This document shows positions 9,189-17,430 of a stretch of DNA of 57,568 nucleotides, one piece after another. The position numbers were made by a program, and so were the translations under genes. This stretch comes from Gemmatimonadota bacterium (GTDB lineage Bacteria; Gemmatimonadota; Gemmatimonadetes; Longimicrobiales; Gaopeijiaceae): assembly GCA_028875075.1 (NCBI GenBank), contig JAPPGF010000037.1, forward strand, positions 1 through 57,568. Reading direction: 5' to 3'. The notes beneath the pieces are model-generated. The model saw nothing but the letters and a program-made list of their open reading frames with translations. It made no database searches and had not been told where the DNA came from. The stretch's first letter is position 1, and each line of letters starts with the position of its first letter.

Positions 9189-9749
9189 TCACCCGCAGGA
9201 GACCGCCGCGGCCACGACGGTCACCCAGTCTCCGTCCTCGGGGACCTCGGCGACGATCGTGTGGTTGAACGTGTCGACGACCAGCCCGGAGAGCTTCCAC
9301 TGCTCGCGGCGCTCGTCCCACGCGGTATCGGGGTTGAAGTCAGCGCCCAGGACGGTGGCGAGCATCTGCGCGGCCAGGTCCTCGGAGTAGTCGCCCATCT
9401 GCTTCTCCGACTGGCCGTAGGCGTGGTGCTCGGAGACGTAGCCGTAGTGATCGCGGTCGGCGGGCATGGCGATCCCGATCGCCGCGCCCAGGCGCCGCGA
9501 GGGCTCGTTGCTGCAGGCCTCGGAGAGCACGCAGAAGACCACCTGGCCGGGACGCAACAGCCTCGTGCCGACCTCGCGGTCCACGACCTCGCAGTTGGGC
9601 GGAAAGATCGACGAGATCCGCACCAGGTTGAGCTGCGCGATCCCGGCATCGCGCAGCGCCATCTCGAAGCTGGTCAGCCGCTCCTTGTGCACCCCCACTC
9701 CGGTCGTGAAGAACATCTTCTTGGGAACCAGCTGCTCGCCCTGGAACAC
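9189..9749 (-). CDS. pyruvoyl-dependent arginine decarboxylase
   Basis: This 186-residue protein belongs to the PvlArgDC family, which decarboxylates arginine to agmatine using a pyruvoyl group made by self-cleavage at an internal serine. The N-terminal VPKKMFFTTGVG and ALRDAGI segments match the family, and the cleavage region NLVRISSIFPPNCE holds the Ser-Ser pair (residues 46-47). HYGYVSEHHAYGQ is the conserved C-terminal-half segment. The start is GTG 9749; ATG 9716 would remove the first 11 residues, including VPKK. No agmatinase, antiporter or other polyamine gene is in the window, so polyamine supply and acid response are both open. It stands alone, 154 bases downstream of the Fur-family gene. 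Confidence 0.92.
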   Translation of the reverse strand: MFQGEQLVPKKMFFTTGVGVHKERLTSFEMALRDAGIAQLNLVRISSIFPPNCEVVDREVGTRLLRPGQVVFCVLSEACSNEPSRRLGAAIGIAMPADRDHYGYVSEHHAYGQSEKQMGDYSEDLAAQMLATVLGADFNPDTAWDERREQWKLSGLVVDTFNHTIVAEVPEDGDWVTVVAAAVSCG

Positions 9750-9903
9750 CGTCGGCTGCCTCCCCGCGTGGACTGCCGCAAGAGAAGAAGGCGAAGGCGG
9801 CCGGCCGCCTTTCGCCCCGTGGCTCGAAGGAGCGCGCGAATCGTGGGAACTCCCCTGGGGCCCCGTAACGGCCTCGTCCTTCAGCCTGCGCCCGGCTGCC
9901 CGC

Positions 9904-10392
9904 TCAGACCGCCTCGATCGGGCAGGTGAGCCCTCTCTCCGGGAGCTCGACCCCGGCGTCGCGGCACTCGCGGCAGAGACCGTAGATCTCGAGGCGGTGC
10001 CGGGCCGGCGCGAAGCCGTGCGCGTCCAGCACCCAGTCCTCGATCCGCTTGACCTCCTCGGAGCGGAACTCGATCACGCGGCCGCACTCGAGGCAGATGA
10101 GATGCTCGTGGACGGGCTCGCGCGAGAGGCGGTGCTCGTAGCGCTTGAACCCTTCACCGAAGTCGTGCTCCTCGACGAGCTTGCTCCGCACCAGCAGCTC
10201 GAGGGCGCGGTAGATGGTGGCCTTGCCGATGCGATGCTCATCCTGATGGAGCCGCCGCTCGATGTCGCCGACCGAGAGGTGTTCGTCGGACGAGAAGACC
10301 ACGCTCGCGACCGCCTCACGCTGCTGCGTGCTGGGCAGCCCCTGCTCGTGCAGGTAGCGCGAGAACAGCCGGACGAACGGATGCGTAATCAC
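9904..10392 (-). CDS. Fur-family transcriptional regulator
   Basis: This 162-residue DNA-binding repressor is of the Fur/Zur/PerR type. A winged-helix segment covers roughly residues 20-85 (STQQREAV, ATIYRALELL). The dimer domain carries HEHLIC and two CxxC pairs (Cys100/Cys103 and Cys140/Cys143) expected to hold structural zinc. The metal sensed cannot be read from sequence alone. Its GTG start (10392) overlaps the TGA of the upstream gene in a GTGA arrangement, so it is translationally coupled to the unknown 141-residue gene and, through it, to the DHH phosphoesterase. No iron or zinc uptake gene is adjacent, which is unusual for such a regulator. Confidence 0.9.
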   Translation of the reverse strand: MITHPFVRLFSRYLHEQGLPSTQQREAVASVVFSSDEHLSVGDIERRLHQDEHRIGKATIYRALELLVRSKLVEEHDFGEGFKRYEHRLSREPVHEHLICLECGRVIEFRSEEVKRIEDWVLDAHGFAPARHRLEIYGLCRECRDAGVELPERGLTCPIEAV

Positions 10393-10814
10393 AGGCCGGT
10401 CCCGGGCCGCAAGGATTCCGCCTCAAGCTCGCTCATCAGCTCCTCGAACGCTTCCGTGGCGCGCTCCACCGCAACCTCGCGGGGCTCGCCCGTCCGGCCG
10501 CCGGCCCGGCGCGCCACGCCGTCCATCACCCTGGGCAGGCGCTCCGGTGCAGCCTCGCCCTGCTCGTCGACGTCATGCGTCACCGTTACGCCCCGGCCCG
10601 TCTCCTCCGCCGTGTAGGCCGCGCTCAGCAGCCGGCGCCGGCCGGCCGAGGCGGTGTACAGGCTGGCCGCCACCAGCCCCGATTCCCTACGACCCCGGAT
10701 GAGGGGTGGAAAGATCCACAGCCGGTCGATGCGGGCTACGCCCAGCCTCTCGCCCAGCATGCGCAGGGTGTCGGCCAGCGCGCCCGGCACGCCCGGGCCC
10801 GACGGGTCCGTCAC
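10389..10814 (-). CDS. hypothetical protein between the DHH phosphoesterase and Fur genes
   Basis: This 141-residue protein of unknown family has no signal peptide or membrane segment. It includes an IDRLWIFPPLIRGRRESGL segment, a core with SLYTASAGRRRLLSAAYT and a helical C-terminus ending in EELMSELEAESL. The GTG start at 10814 shares bases with the TGA of the phosphoesterase, and its TGA overlaps the Fur GTG, so both junctions are 4-base GTGA overlaps. This sets the start and suggests coupled translation. The WIFPP..RGRRES pattern resembles a small protein that senses or scaffolds rather than an enzyme, but that is only a guess. No function is proposed. Confidence 0.75.
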   Translation of the reverse strand: MTDPSGPGVPGALADTLRMLGERLGVARIDRLWIFPPLIRGRRESGLVAASLYTASAGRRRLLSAAYTAEETGRGVTVTHDVDEQGEAAPERLPRVMDGVARRAGGRTGEPREVAVERATEAFEELMSELEAESLRPGTGL

Positions 10815-11872
10815 GCTCCGCCGCCCCTCGTCTGGCCCACCGCGCGCCGCGTGGCTTCGACGACCATCGGGATCACCTCGTCGGGGGGCCGCTCGACCAG
10901 CGCGCCGGACGCCTTGACGTGCCCGCCGCCGCCGAATGAGCGAGCGAGCGCGTTCACGTCCACGGAGCCGTTCGCGCGGAAGGAGATCTTCGTGCCGCCG
11001 CTCGCGGTCCTGCGAAACAGCAGGCCCACGTCGACGCCCGCCACCGAGCGGGGATAGTCGACGACGCCTTCCACGTCCTCCGCCGTCGGAGCGCGGCCCT
11101 CGGCGTCCTCGGGGATCCGCATCCAGGCAACGCCCGACTCGGCGTCCACCTCGAGGGTCGCGAGCGCGCGGCCGAGCAGCCGGAGCCTGTGCAGGGGCTG
11201 CTCGCCGTAGATGCGGCGGCAGAGATCTTCGGCGTCGGCGCCGCGGGCGATCAGATCGGCCGCGATGCGGTGCGCGCCCGGCGTGGCGTTGCCGAAGCGG
11301 AAGGAGCCCGTGTCGGTCAGGATGGCGACGTAGATCCCACGAAGCGTCGCCACGGGCCACGGGCCGCCTCCGGCGAGCACGACGTCGTGCACGAGCTCTC
11401 CGGTCGCGCACGCCCCGGGGTCGCGCAGCGAGATCCCGCCGATCGGATGCTCGCCCGGCTGGTGATGATCTAGCACGAGCACGGGCACGCCCTCGATCAT
11501 CGCCTTCACGCGGCCGATGCGCGGCATCTCGCCGGCGTCCAGCACGACCGCGAGGTCCGCCTGCTCGCACACCTCGCGTGCCTCGGCGGAGCCGGCGTCC
11601 AGCACCCAGTCGTGTGCCGGCAGCAGGAAGCGGAACATGTCGGGGAAGGCCGTGGGATTGACGATCCACGCGCGGCCGCCGAGCGCGCGCATCCAGGCCG
11701 CGAGCGCGACCTGGGAGCCCACGCCGTCGCCGTCGGCGTTCAAGTGCGTGGTCAGAACAGCGCGGCGCGAGCCGCGCAACGCGTCCAGCGCCTCGCCGAC
11801 CGCCTCCAGGCGATGCTCCGGCGTGCGGTAGCCGGCCGCTACGTCGTGGTCTCCGCTCTTCGAGTCGCCCAA
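10811..11872 (-). CDS. DHH/DHHA1-family phosphoesterase (NrnA-like nanoRNase/pAp phosphatase)
   Basis: This 353-residue protein of the NrnA type is expected to degrade 2-5-base RNA oligomers or 3',5'-bisphosphate nucleotides in the cytoplasm. Metal-binding motifs of the DHH domain are visible: THLNADGDGVGS (His43, Asp47, Asp49), VVLDAGE (Asp112) and LVLDHHQPG (Asp135-His137). The DHHA1 domain ends in SFGGGGHVKASG, the substrate-binding loop. The start is TTG 11872, because an AAGGAA ribosome site sits just upstream and no better start exists. It heads a coupled set with the 141-residue unknown protein and the Fur-family regulator. Whether it acts on oligoribonucleotides, cyclic-dinucleotide products or pAp is open. 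Confidence 0.87.
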   Translation of the reverse strand: MGDSKSGDHDVAAGYRTPEHRLEAVGEALDALRGSRRAVLTTHLNADGDGVGSQVALAAWMRALGGRAWIVNPTAFPDMFRFLLPAHDWVLDAGSAEAREVCEQADLAVVLDAGEMPRIGRVKAMIEGVPVLVLDHHQPGEHPIGGISLRDPGACATGELVHDVVLAGGGPWPVATLRGIYVAILTDTGSFRFGNATPGAHRIAADLIARGADAEDLCRRIYGEQPLHRLRLLGRALATLEVDAESGVAWMRIPEDAEGRAPTAEDVEGVVDYPRSVAGVDVGLLFRRTASGGTKISFRANGSVDVNALARSFGGGGHVKASGALVERPPDEVIPMVVEATRRAVGQTRGGGA

Positions 11873-11927
11873 CCGTCGTTCCTTTCTCGGCCGGGGCTCC
11901 GGGCCCCGGGCCGGGCCGTGGGTTCCG

Positions 11928-13262
11928 CTACGCGCGCTCGCCGGTCTTCCGCCGGGGAGCGGCGCCCGGCCCGGGGGCGCCGGGCAGGCGGTGGCGGACC
12001 TTCGCCCAGGTAGAGGCCAGATGTACCCACCGGGCCGAGGTTGTGCCGTGGATGCGCCCCTGGCCGAGCGCCTGCAGCAACGCGCCGGGTGTGCTCGGAT
12101 GCCAGGGCAGCTCCACCCAGCTGCGGCCGACCTCCAGAACCGTGTGCGCGTCCGAGCCGGCGCCCTGGGCCTTGCCGTGCCGTTCGGCCAGCGCGCGGGC
12201 GAGCTCGTTCTGCCGCGGGTCGTGGAGGCGGCCGTTGAACACCTCGATCACGTCGACGTGGGGCGCGAGCGATTCGGCGAGCCTGCCGCCCCCGCCCTTG
12301 CCGCCCGCATACGGGTGGGGGAGATAGACGAGCCCCCCCTGCTCGCGGATCCGCTCGCACGTCGCCCGGGCCGGCGTGCCCCTGGGGATCGGCACGCTCA
12401 GGTAGAGCCCGATCACGTCGACGCCCTCGGCCGTGCGCACCTCCTCGGCCGGGATCACCGCCTCCGGGTGCCGCTCGGCCATCTGGAGCGCGACGTCCAG
12501 CCGGTCGTGGTCGGTCAGCGCGATGCGCCCGACGCCGCGGCGCTGCGCCGCCGCCAGGATCGCTTCGGGACGGGACAGGCAGTCGTGCGAGCCCCAGCTG
12601 TGCATGTGGAAATCGATGCGCAGCGCTCCGGCGGCGGACTCGCCGCCGGGACCGCCCTGCCGGGCCCCGCGCTGGCGGAGCTCCTCCAATACCTCGCGCG
12701 CGCGGCGCCCGAGCTCGTCGAGCGTGCCGCCGTTGTCGATCACGATGTGGGCGCGCCGGCGCTTCTCGCTCGCGTCGAGCTGGGCCGCCATCACCCGCCT
12801 GGCCTCGTCCTCCCCGAACCCGCGGTGCTCCACCAGCCGGCGCAGTCGCAGGTCCGCGGGTGCATCCACCGCGACCGTGAGGTCGAAGTCCTTCTCCATG
12901 CCGGTCTCGAAGAGCAAGGGGATCTCGGCGACCACGAGCCCGTGCCCCTCGGCCCGGCGCTCGCGCATCCAGGCGCTGCGGAGCCGGGCGATCCTGGGAT
13001 GCAGGATCTCCTCCAGGCGCCGCCTGGCCCGCTCGTCCCTGAAGATCCGCTCCCGGAGCCGGGCGCGGTCGAGCCCGCCGTCCGGCGTGAGCACGCCTTC
13101 GCCGAACGCCTGGCGCACTTCCCGCAGCCCCGGGCTGCCGGGCTCCACCGCGGTGCGCGCCAGCCGGTCTGCGCTCACCACCGGCACCCCGGCCGCTGCC
13201 CACGCCTCGGCGACCGCGGACTTGCCGGCCGCGACCGTGCCGGTGAGCGCCACGGAGCGCAC
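11928..13262 (-). CDS. coaE: fusion of dephospho-CoA kinase (CoaE) and a PHP-domain phosphoesterase
   Basis: This 444-residue protein has two enzymatic parts. Residues 1-200 are CoaE, the last step of CoA synthesis: P-loop GTVAAGKS (8-15), SADRLAR, ILHPRI and IPLLFETG are present. Residues 215-400 are a PHP domain with a complete metal-site set: DFHMHS (His219, His221), LTDHD (Asp251, His252), Glu273, LPHPYAGG (His316) and GSDAH (Asp371, His373). Family PHP proteins of this shape include RNase AM-type phosphoesterases. The frame is continuous with no stop between the halves, joined by a Gly-rich linker near residues 200-212. Start GTG 13262 lies 3 bases after the DedA stop. I infer one polypeptide. 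Confidence 0.9.
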   Translation of the reverse strand: MRSVALTGTVAAGKSAVAEAWAAAGVPVVSADRLARTAVEPGSPGLREVRQAFGEGVLTPDGGLDRARLRERIFRDERARRRLEEILHPRIARLRSAWMRERRAEGHGLVVAEIPLLFETGMEKDFDLTVAVDAPADLRLRRLVEHRGFGEDEARRVMAAQLDASEKRRRAHIVIDNGGTLDELGRRAREVLEELRQRGARQGGPGGESAAGALRIDFHMHSWGSHDCLSRPEAILAAAQRRGVGRIALTDHDRLDVALQMAERHPEAVIPAEEVRTAEGVDVIGLYLSVPIPRGTPARATCERIREQGGLVYLPHPYAGGKGGGGRLAESLAPHVDVIEVFNGRLHDPRQNELARALAERHGKAQGAGSDAHTVLEVGRSWVELPWHPSTPGALLQALGQGRIHGTTSARWVHLASTWAKVRHRLPGAPGPGAAPRRKTGERA

Positions 13263-13265
13263 CCC

Positions 13266-13898
13266 CTAGGGTCTCCCCGGACGGGAGCGGCGGACGCTCG
13301 CCGGGCCGCGCCGTCGCCGCGCCAGCCAGACGAGGGCCGTGAGCAGCGCGACCAGCACGAGGGCGCCGGCCGCCCCGAGCGCCTCCCTGGCCCAGCTCCA
13401 GCCCTGGCCCGCTGCGGAGCCCGCGGCCATGTAGAGCGCGCACCACACCACCACCCCCGGCAACTCGTAGACGAGATAGCGGCGATAGGCGAGGTCGCTC
13501 ATCCCGGCAGCCATGGGCATGATGGTGCGCACGAACGACACGAGCCGCGCGAGCGTGACCGAGAGGAAGGGGTGGCGGCCGAACCAGCGCGACGCCCCGG
13601 CACGGACCTGGCGCACGCGCATGGCGGCCCGGGTGCCGCCGCCCTCCCAGTGCCTGCGGCCGACGCGGCCGATCCAGAACCCGAGCGAATCGCCGATCGC
13701 GCCCCCGACGATGGCGGCCAGCGCGACGGGCACGAACGACGTCCCGCGCTCGAGCGCGACGGCGGCGGCCAGCGAGGTCGCGACGCCGCTCGGCACCGCG
13801 AGGCCGGTGACGAAGCAGGTCTCGAGGACGGCCAGCAGGAAGAGCAGCCAGGGCCCGTGGACCGTGACCAGGTCCAGGAGTGCGGCGGGGGTGGGCAA
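13266..13898 (-). CDS. DedA-family membrane protein (VTT domain)
   Basis: This 210-residue inner-membrane protein belongs to the DedA/VTT group, now linked to lipid scrambling or flipping and proton-coupled transport. The N-terminus GPWLLFLLAVLETC and TGLAVPSG match the family. A re-entrant-loop region carries GDSLGFWIGRVGRRHWEGG, and the second half has RHPFLSVTLARLVSFVRTIMP with the conserved Arg in the F.RF-like position and AAGMSDLAYRRY. About five hydrophobic segments are visible, with a basic C-terminal tail. The start is TTG 13898, without a clear ribosome site, so the exact N-terminus is uncertain. It lies 3 bases upstream of the CoaE-PHP gene. Confidence 0.82.
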   Translation of the reverse strand: MPTPAALLDLVTVHGPWLLFLLAVLETCFVTGLAVPSGVATSLAAAVALERGTSFVPVALAAIVGGAIGDSLGFWIGRVGRRHWEGGGTRAAMRVRQVRAGASRWFGRHPFLSVTLARLVSFVRTIMPMAAGMSDLAYRRYLVYELPGVVVWCALYMAAGSAAGQGWSWAREALGAAGALVLVALLTALVWLARRRRGPASVRRSRPGRP

Positions 13899-13925
13899 GC
13901 GCGGCCGCTGACGCCCGGGGCGCGG

Positions 13926-14306
13926 CTAGTTCGCCGGCCGGCTGCGGGCCTGTACGTCTCGGATGTCGTCGCCCGTCCCGAGCTCGCCGTCGGGCCCGTG
14001 GGAGACGACGGCGAAGGAGTCGTCCGTGACCTCGAAGCCGTAGAAGTTGTCCCACGGATCGCGTGAGCGGCCGGCGGCGTAGCGGGCATCCAGCCAGGCC
14101 GCCCACTCGCGGGGAGCCGGGAGGCGGCCCTCGACGCTCTCCATCTGCCTGAGCCCGCGGACGATCTCCTCCATCTCGTTCTCGGCGGAGCGGACGAACA
14201 TCCGACGGAGCACGGGCTCGCTCTTCTCCAACACCGCCCGGCGCGCCTCCGGGAAGTACATGGCCACCCCGAAGCCGACGAGGATGCCGAGCAGCAACCT
14301 AACCAT
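13926..14306 (-). CDS. membrane-anchored protein with GspG-like C-terminal domain
   Basis: This 126-residue protein has one N-terminal hydrophobic helix (residues 2-17) and a helical stretch. Its C-terminal module, about residues 83-116, reads DPWDNFYGF, then VVSHGPDGELGTGDDI. That DPWGNPY...S.GPDG..GT.DDI pattern is the calcium-binding hallmark of type II secretion major pseudopilins (GspG). The Gly-Phe-Thr-Leu-type prepilin cleavage site is missing, so it is unlikely to be assembled as an ordinary pseudopilin. No other secretion gene is in the window. Its first bases overlap the last 8 bases of the 75-residue gene upstream, so they are probably co-expressed. Confidence 0.75.
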   Translation of the reverse strand: MVRLLLGILVGFGVAMYFPEARRAVLEKSEPVLRRMFVRSAENEMEEIVRGLRQMESVEGRLPAPREWAAWLDARYAAGRSRDPWDNFYGFEVTDDSFAVVSHGPDGELGTGDDIRDVQARSRPAN

Positions 14307-14526
14307 CGTCCCTCCTGTCCCGGGACCGGGAGTCCTGCCTGGCCCGCCGCGCCCAGCGCAGGAACTCGCGCAGCTCCCTGGGCGAGGGGGCGGCGTCCGG
14401 ATCGCCGTACGCGGTCTCCATCCGCCAGCGAAGGTAGCGCCGAGACGGCAGGGGCAGGAACGGCGGCCGCCGGTACCAACCCCGGCGGCGGAAAGCCCAC
14501 GCCGCGCCGAGGAGGTCGGGGATCAT
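14299..14526 (-). CDS. small conserved-looking protein of unknown function
   Basis: This 75-residue protein begins IPDLLGAAW after the initiator and is rich in Arg and Trp. It includes WYRRPPFLPLP, a YLRWRMETAYGD segment, and a helical PRELREFLRWARR tail. No membrane segment or known domain is visible. I chose ATG 14526, because the motif-dense region begins there; an in-frame start at 14577 would add a poorly conserved-looking leader. The YLRWRMETAYGD motif has the look of a conserved small protein rather than a chance frame, and the 8-base overlap with the GspG-like gene supports a real gene. The function is unknown. Confidence 0.62.
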   Translation of the reverse strand: MIPDLLGAAWAFRRRGWYRRPPFLPLPSRRYLRWRMETAYGDPDAAPSPRELREFLRWARRARQDSRSRDRRDDG

Positions 14527-14715
14527 GCCCGGCCTCGCCAGCGCTGCGCAGGCGACGGTCCAGGCGGGTGAAGCCACGTCGGGCGGCCTCCGGCGTCCGG
14601 ATGCGAGCGTCGAGCGTCGATTTCTGCGCGACTTCCCTCACCGCACAACGTAGGAACGGATGGCGGCGGTTTCAACGCTTGCGTGACCCGTGCGGCGCGC
14701 GCGAGACTGCACACC

Positions 14716-15153
14716 ATGCCCAAGATCAACGCGTTCGTCACGCCCCCCTATCCCCTGCTGTTCAGCGTCGCCCCGGGCAGGCAGGCAGGGACCTCGTCGT
14801 CGGAGGCCGAGCTCCAGCTCGGCCTGCTGATCGCCGGGATACCTTCGTTCCTGGGCATTCACCGCGTGCCGGAGGCGGCGCTCGACGACCTCGTGACCTC
14901 TCTCCAGCACGGAGACCCGCGGGTGGCGGTCGCGGGGACGTGGGTCCGGGCGTCGCGCACCCCGCGCGGCTTGCTCGAGCGGCGACCCGCCGCCTTCGTC
15001 AGCCTCCTGTGCACGGACGGGCGGCGCCTGGCCGTGGCGCGGGTGCTCGGAGAGGCGCCCCGGACCTCGCCGGACGCTCTGGCCCAGCAGGTCGTTCACC
15101 AGATCGCGAACGGCGTGCAGGTCCCCGACCTCGCGGAACGGCCGGACCAGTGA
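14716..15153 (+). CDS. hypothetical protein, 145 residues
   Basis: This protein starts at ATG 14716 (PKINAFVTPPYP) and shows no family I can name. It has no signal peptide. It is of mixed alpha/beta composition with the segments LLIAGIPSFLGIH, VAVAGTWVRASRTPRG and LLCTDGRRLAVARVLGE, and ends in a possible amphipathic helix (DALAQQVVHQIANGV). An ATG at 14683 would add 11 residues. Its TGA overlaps the GTG of the next gene (GTGA), and that gene is closely followed by the DUF255 gene, so the three form a plus-strand unit. The opposite strand has a very long open frame here, but it is antisense to DUF255 and lacks protein motifs. Confidence 0.6.
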   Translation: MPKINAFVTPPYPLLFSVAPGRQAGTSSSEAELQLGLLIAGIPSFLGIHRVPEAALDDLVTSLQHGDPRVAVAGTWVRASRTPRGLLERRPAAFVSLLCTDGRRLAVARVLGEAPRTSPDALAQQVVHQIANGVQVPDLAERPDQ

Positions 15154-15356
15154 TCCGGACGCACGTCTACCCGCAGGGCACCCGCGTCCGGGTGCGGCGC
15201 GGCCGCTACCCGATCGATCCCGCCACCCTCGGACGCACCGGGCTGGTCGTCGGGACCGACGAGTACCGGCCCGAGCGCTACGGCGTCGTGCTTGACGGGG
15301 ACAGCGAGCAGCTGGAGTTCGACGAGGACGAGCTCGAGCCGCTCGCGGCCGGCTGA
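15150..15356 (+). CDS. small beta-rich (SH3/KOW-like) hypothetical protein
   Basis: This 68-residue protein starts at GTG 15150, overlapping the TGA of the preceding gene by four bases. The N-terminal half, with [15 protein letters not shown] and [12 protein letters not shown], and the following [15 protein letters not shown] look like short beta strands of an SH3- or KOW-like barrel. The tail is acidic (DEDELEPL). Such small barrels bind nucleic acids or protein partners, but nothing here fixes the role. The DUF255 gene begins 7 bases after its stop, so expression is probably shared. This fold assignment is inference from strand pattern only. Confidence 0.58.
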   Translation: MIRTHVYPQGTRVRVRRGRYPIDPATLGRTGLVVGTDEYRPERYGVVLDGDSEQLEFDEDELEPLAAG

Positions 15357-15363
15357 GGCACGC

Positions 15364-17430
15364 TTGGCGAACCGCCTTGCCGAGGAGACGAGTCCGTACC
15401 TCCTCCAGCACGCCGACAATCCCGTCGACTGGCACTCGTGGGGCAAGGCAGCGTTCGCGCTCGCCCGCGAGGCCGACCGGCCGCTCCTGCTGTCGATCGG
15501 CTACTCCGCCTGCCACTGGTGCCACGTGATGGAGCGGGAGTCGTTTGCCGATCCCGCCACGGCGGCGGCCGTGAACGCCTCGTTCGTGCCGGTGAAGGTG
15601 GATCGCGAGGAGCGCCCCGACGTGGACCAGATCTACATGCGGGCGGTCCAGGCGATGACCGGACACGGCGGCTGGCCGCTCACGGTGTTCCTCACGCCCG
15701 AGGGCGCACCGTTTTATGGGGGCACGTATTTCCCGCCCGAGCCGAGGCAGGGGATGCCGTCGTTTCGCGAGGTGCTCTCGGCCGTCGCCCACGCCTGGGA
15801 GACGAACCGTGCGCGGGTCGACGAGTCGGCGGAGCAGATCCTGGAGGCGCTCCGGCGCTCGGCCACCCAGCGGATCGACGACGTCGAGGACGGCGCAGCG
15901 GAGGAGAGCGACGAGAGGCTGGCCGCCCGGGCGGCGCTCGCCGTCGCCCGGAGCTTCGATCCCGTCCACGGCGGATTCGGGAGCGCGCCGAAGTTCCCGC
16001 AGCCGATGCTGCTCGGTTTCCTGCTCCGCCATCATCACCGGACGGGCGAGCCCCAGGCGCTCGCCATCGCGCTCCACACGCTCCGGCGCATGGCCGGCGG
16101 CGGCATGCGCGACCACCTGGCCGGCGGCTTCCACCGCTACTCGGTCGACGCGCGCTGGCTGGTGCCCCACTTCGAGAAGATGCTCTACGACAACGCACTC
16201 CTCGCGCGCGCCTACCTCGAGGCGTGGCAGGTCGCCGGCTCCGACGACCTCAGGGCCGTCTGTGAGAGCACGATCGACTACGTACTCGGGGACCTGCGCC
16301 ACGAGGGCGGCGCCTTCTTCGCGGCGCGCGACGCCGACTCCGAAGGCGTCGAGGGGCGCTTCTACGTCTGGACGCCCGGCGAGGTGGACCAAGTCCTGGG
16401 CGACGAGGAAGGGGCGCTCTTCCGGCGCGCCTACGACGTGAGCGCGGCCGGGAACTTCGAGGGCAGCAACATCCTCCATCTCCCGCACGACCTCGAGGCG
16501 CTGGCGCGCTCGGAAGGGCTCGAGCCCGAGGCGCTCGAGGACCGCCTCGCGCGGGCCCGGACCCGCCTGTCGGCCGTCCGGTCCGGGCGCCCCGAGCCCC
16601 TGCGGGACAGGAAGGTCATCGCGAGCTGGAGCGCGCTCATGGTGAGGACGCTGGCCGAGGCGGGAGGCGCGCTAGGCCGTCGCGACTACGTCGACCGGGC
16701 GCGCGACGGCGCGCGCTTCCTGCTCGAGCGGCTGCGTTCGCCCGACGGCCGGCTCCGTCATGTGTGGACGGAGGGCGTCGCCACGATCCCCGCCCTGCTC
16801 GAGGACGTGGCGGCACTCGGCAACGCGCTGCTCTCCCTCTACGAGGCGACCCTGGAGCCCGAGTGGCTGTCGCCCGCCGCCGAGCTGGCCGAGGACGCGC
16901 TGGCGCGCTTCTGGGACCCGTCCGAGGAGGCCTTCTTCGACGCCCCATCGGACGGAGAGGCGCTCGTGGTGCGGCCGCGAGAGAGCACGGACAACGCCAC
17001 GCCGGCGGGCAACTCGCTGGCCGTCGAGCTGCTGCTGCGGGCCGGGCGCCTGCTCGAGCGCGAGGAGTGGCGCGCTGTGGCGGCGGGCGCGATCAGGCGC
17101 GAGGCGGCGGGAATCGCCCGCTGGCCGAGCGCGTTCGGGCATCTGCTCTCGGCCCTCGAGGCCGAGCTGGCCGTCCCGCTCGACGTGGTGATCGTCGGGG
17201 AGCCCGACGACGCCCGGACAGCCGCGCTGCTGGCGGCCGCCCACCGCCCGTTCGCGCCCGCGCGGCTCGTCGCCGGAACCGGGCCGGGAGGGAGCGGGGC
17301 GCTCGTCGTCCCGCTGCTCGAGGGCAAGAAGCCGACGTCCACCGGGCCGGCCGCCTACGTGTGCCGCGCCCGCGTGTGCGGCCTCCCCATCACGGATCCC
17401 GAGCGGCTCGTGCAGGAGCTCGGGGGCTAG
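15364..17430 (+). CDS. DUF255 thioredoxin-domain protein (YyaL/spermatogenesis-associated protein 20-like)
   Basis: This 688-residue protein has an N-terminal thioredoxin-like domain with the motif [14 protein letters not shown] (Cys50, Cys53), preceded by the family opening [16 protein letters not shown]. Further on lie the family segments [30 protein letters not shown] and, near the middle, [25 protein letters not shown]. The C-terminal two thirds are an alpha/alpha toroid like N-acylglucosamine 2-epimerase. No reaction is established for the family. The start is TTG 15364, the first codon that gives the family N-terminus, with a GAGG site overlapping the previous stop. The length matches homologues. 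Its stop overlaps the convergent MATE stop by four bases. Confidence 0.88.
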   Translation: MANRLAEETSPYLLQHADNPVDWHSWGKAAFALAREADRPLLLSIGYSACHWCHVMERESFADPATAAAVNASFVPVKVDREERPDVDQIYMRAVQAMTGHGGWPLTVFLTPEGAPFYGGTYFPPEPRQGMPSFREVLSAVAHAWETNRARVDESAEQILEALRRSATQRIDDVEDGAAEESDERLAARAALAVARSFDPVHGGFGSAPKFPQPMLLGFLLRHHHRTGEPQALAIALHTLRRMAGGGMRDHLAGGFHRYSVDARWLVPHFEKMLYDNALLARAYLEAWQVAGSDDLRAVCESTIDYVLGDLRHEGGAFFAARDADSEGVEGRFYVWTPGEVDQVLGDEEGALFRRAYDVSAAGNFEGSNILHLPHDLEALARSEGLEPEALEDRLARARTRLSAVRSGRPEPLRDRKVIASWSALMVRTLAEAGGALGRRDYVDRARDGARFLLERLRSPDGRLRHVWTEGVATIPALLEDVAALGNALLSLYEATLEPEWLSPAAELAEDALARFWDPSEEAFFDAPSDGEALVVRPRESTDNATPAGNSLAVELLLRAGRLLEREEWRAVAAGAIRREAAGIARWPSAFGHLLSALEAELAVPLDVVIVGEPDDARTAALLAAAHRPFAPARLVAGTGPGGSGALVVPLLEGKKPTSTGPAAYVCRARVCGLPITDPERLVQELGG

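Noticed and set aside
14638..16488. 616-codon minus-strand open frame
   Set aside because: It is antisense to the DUF255 gene, which has clear family motifs. High GC keeps long antisense frames open, and this one has none of its own motifs.
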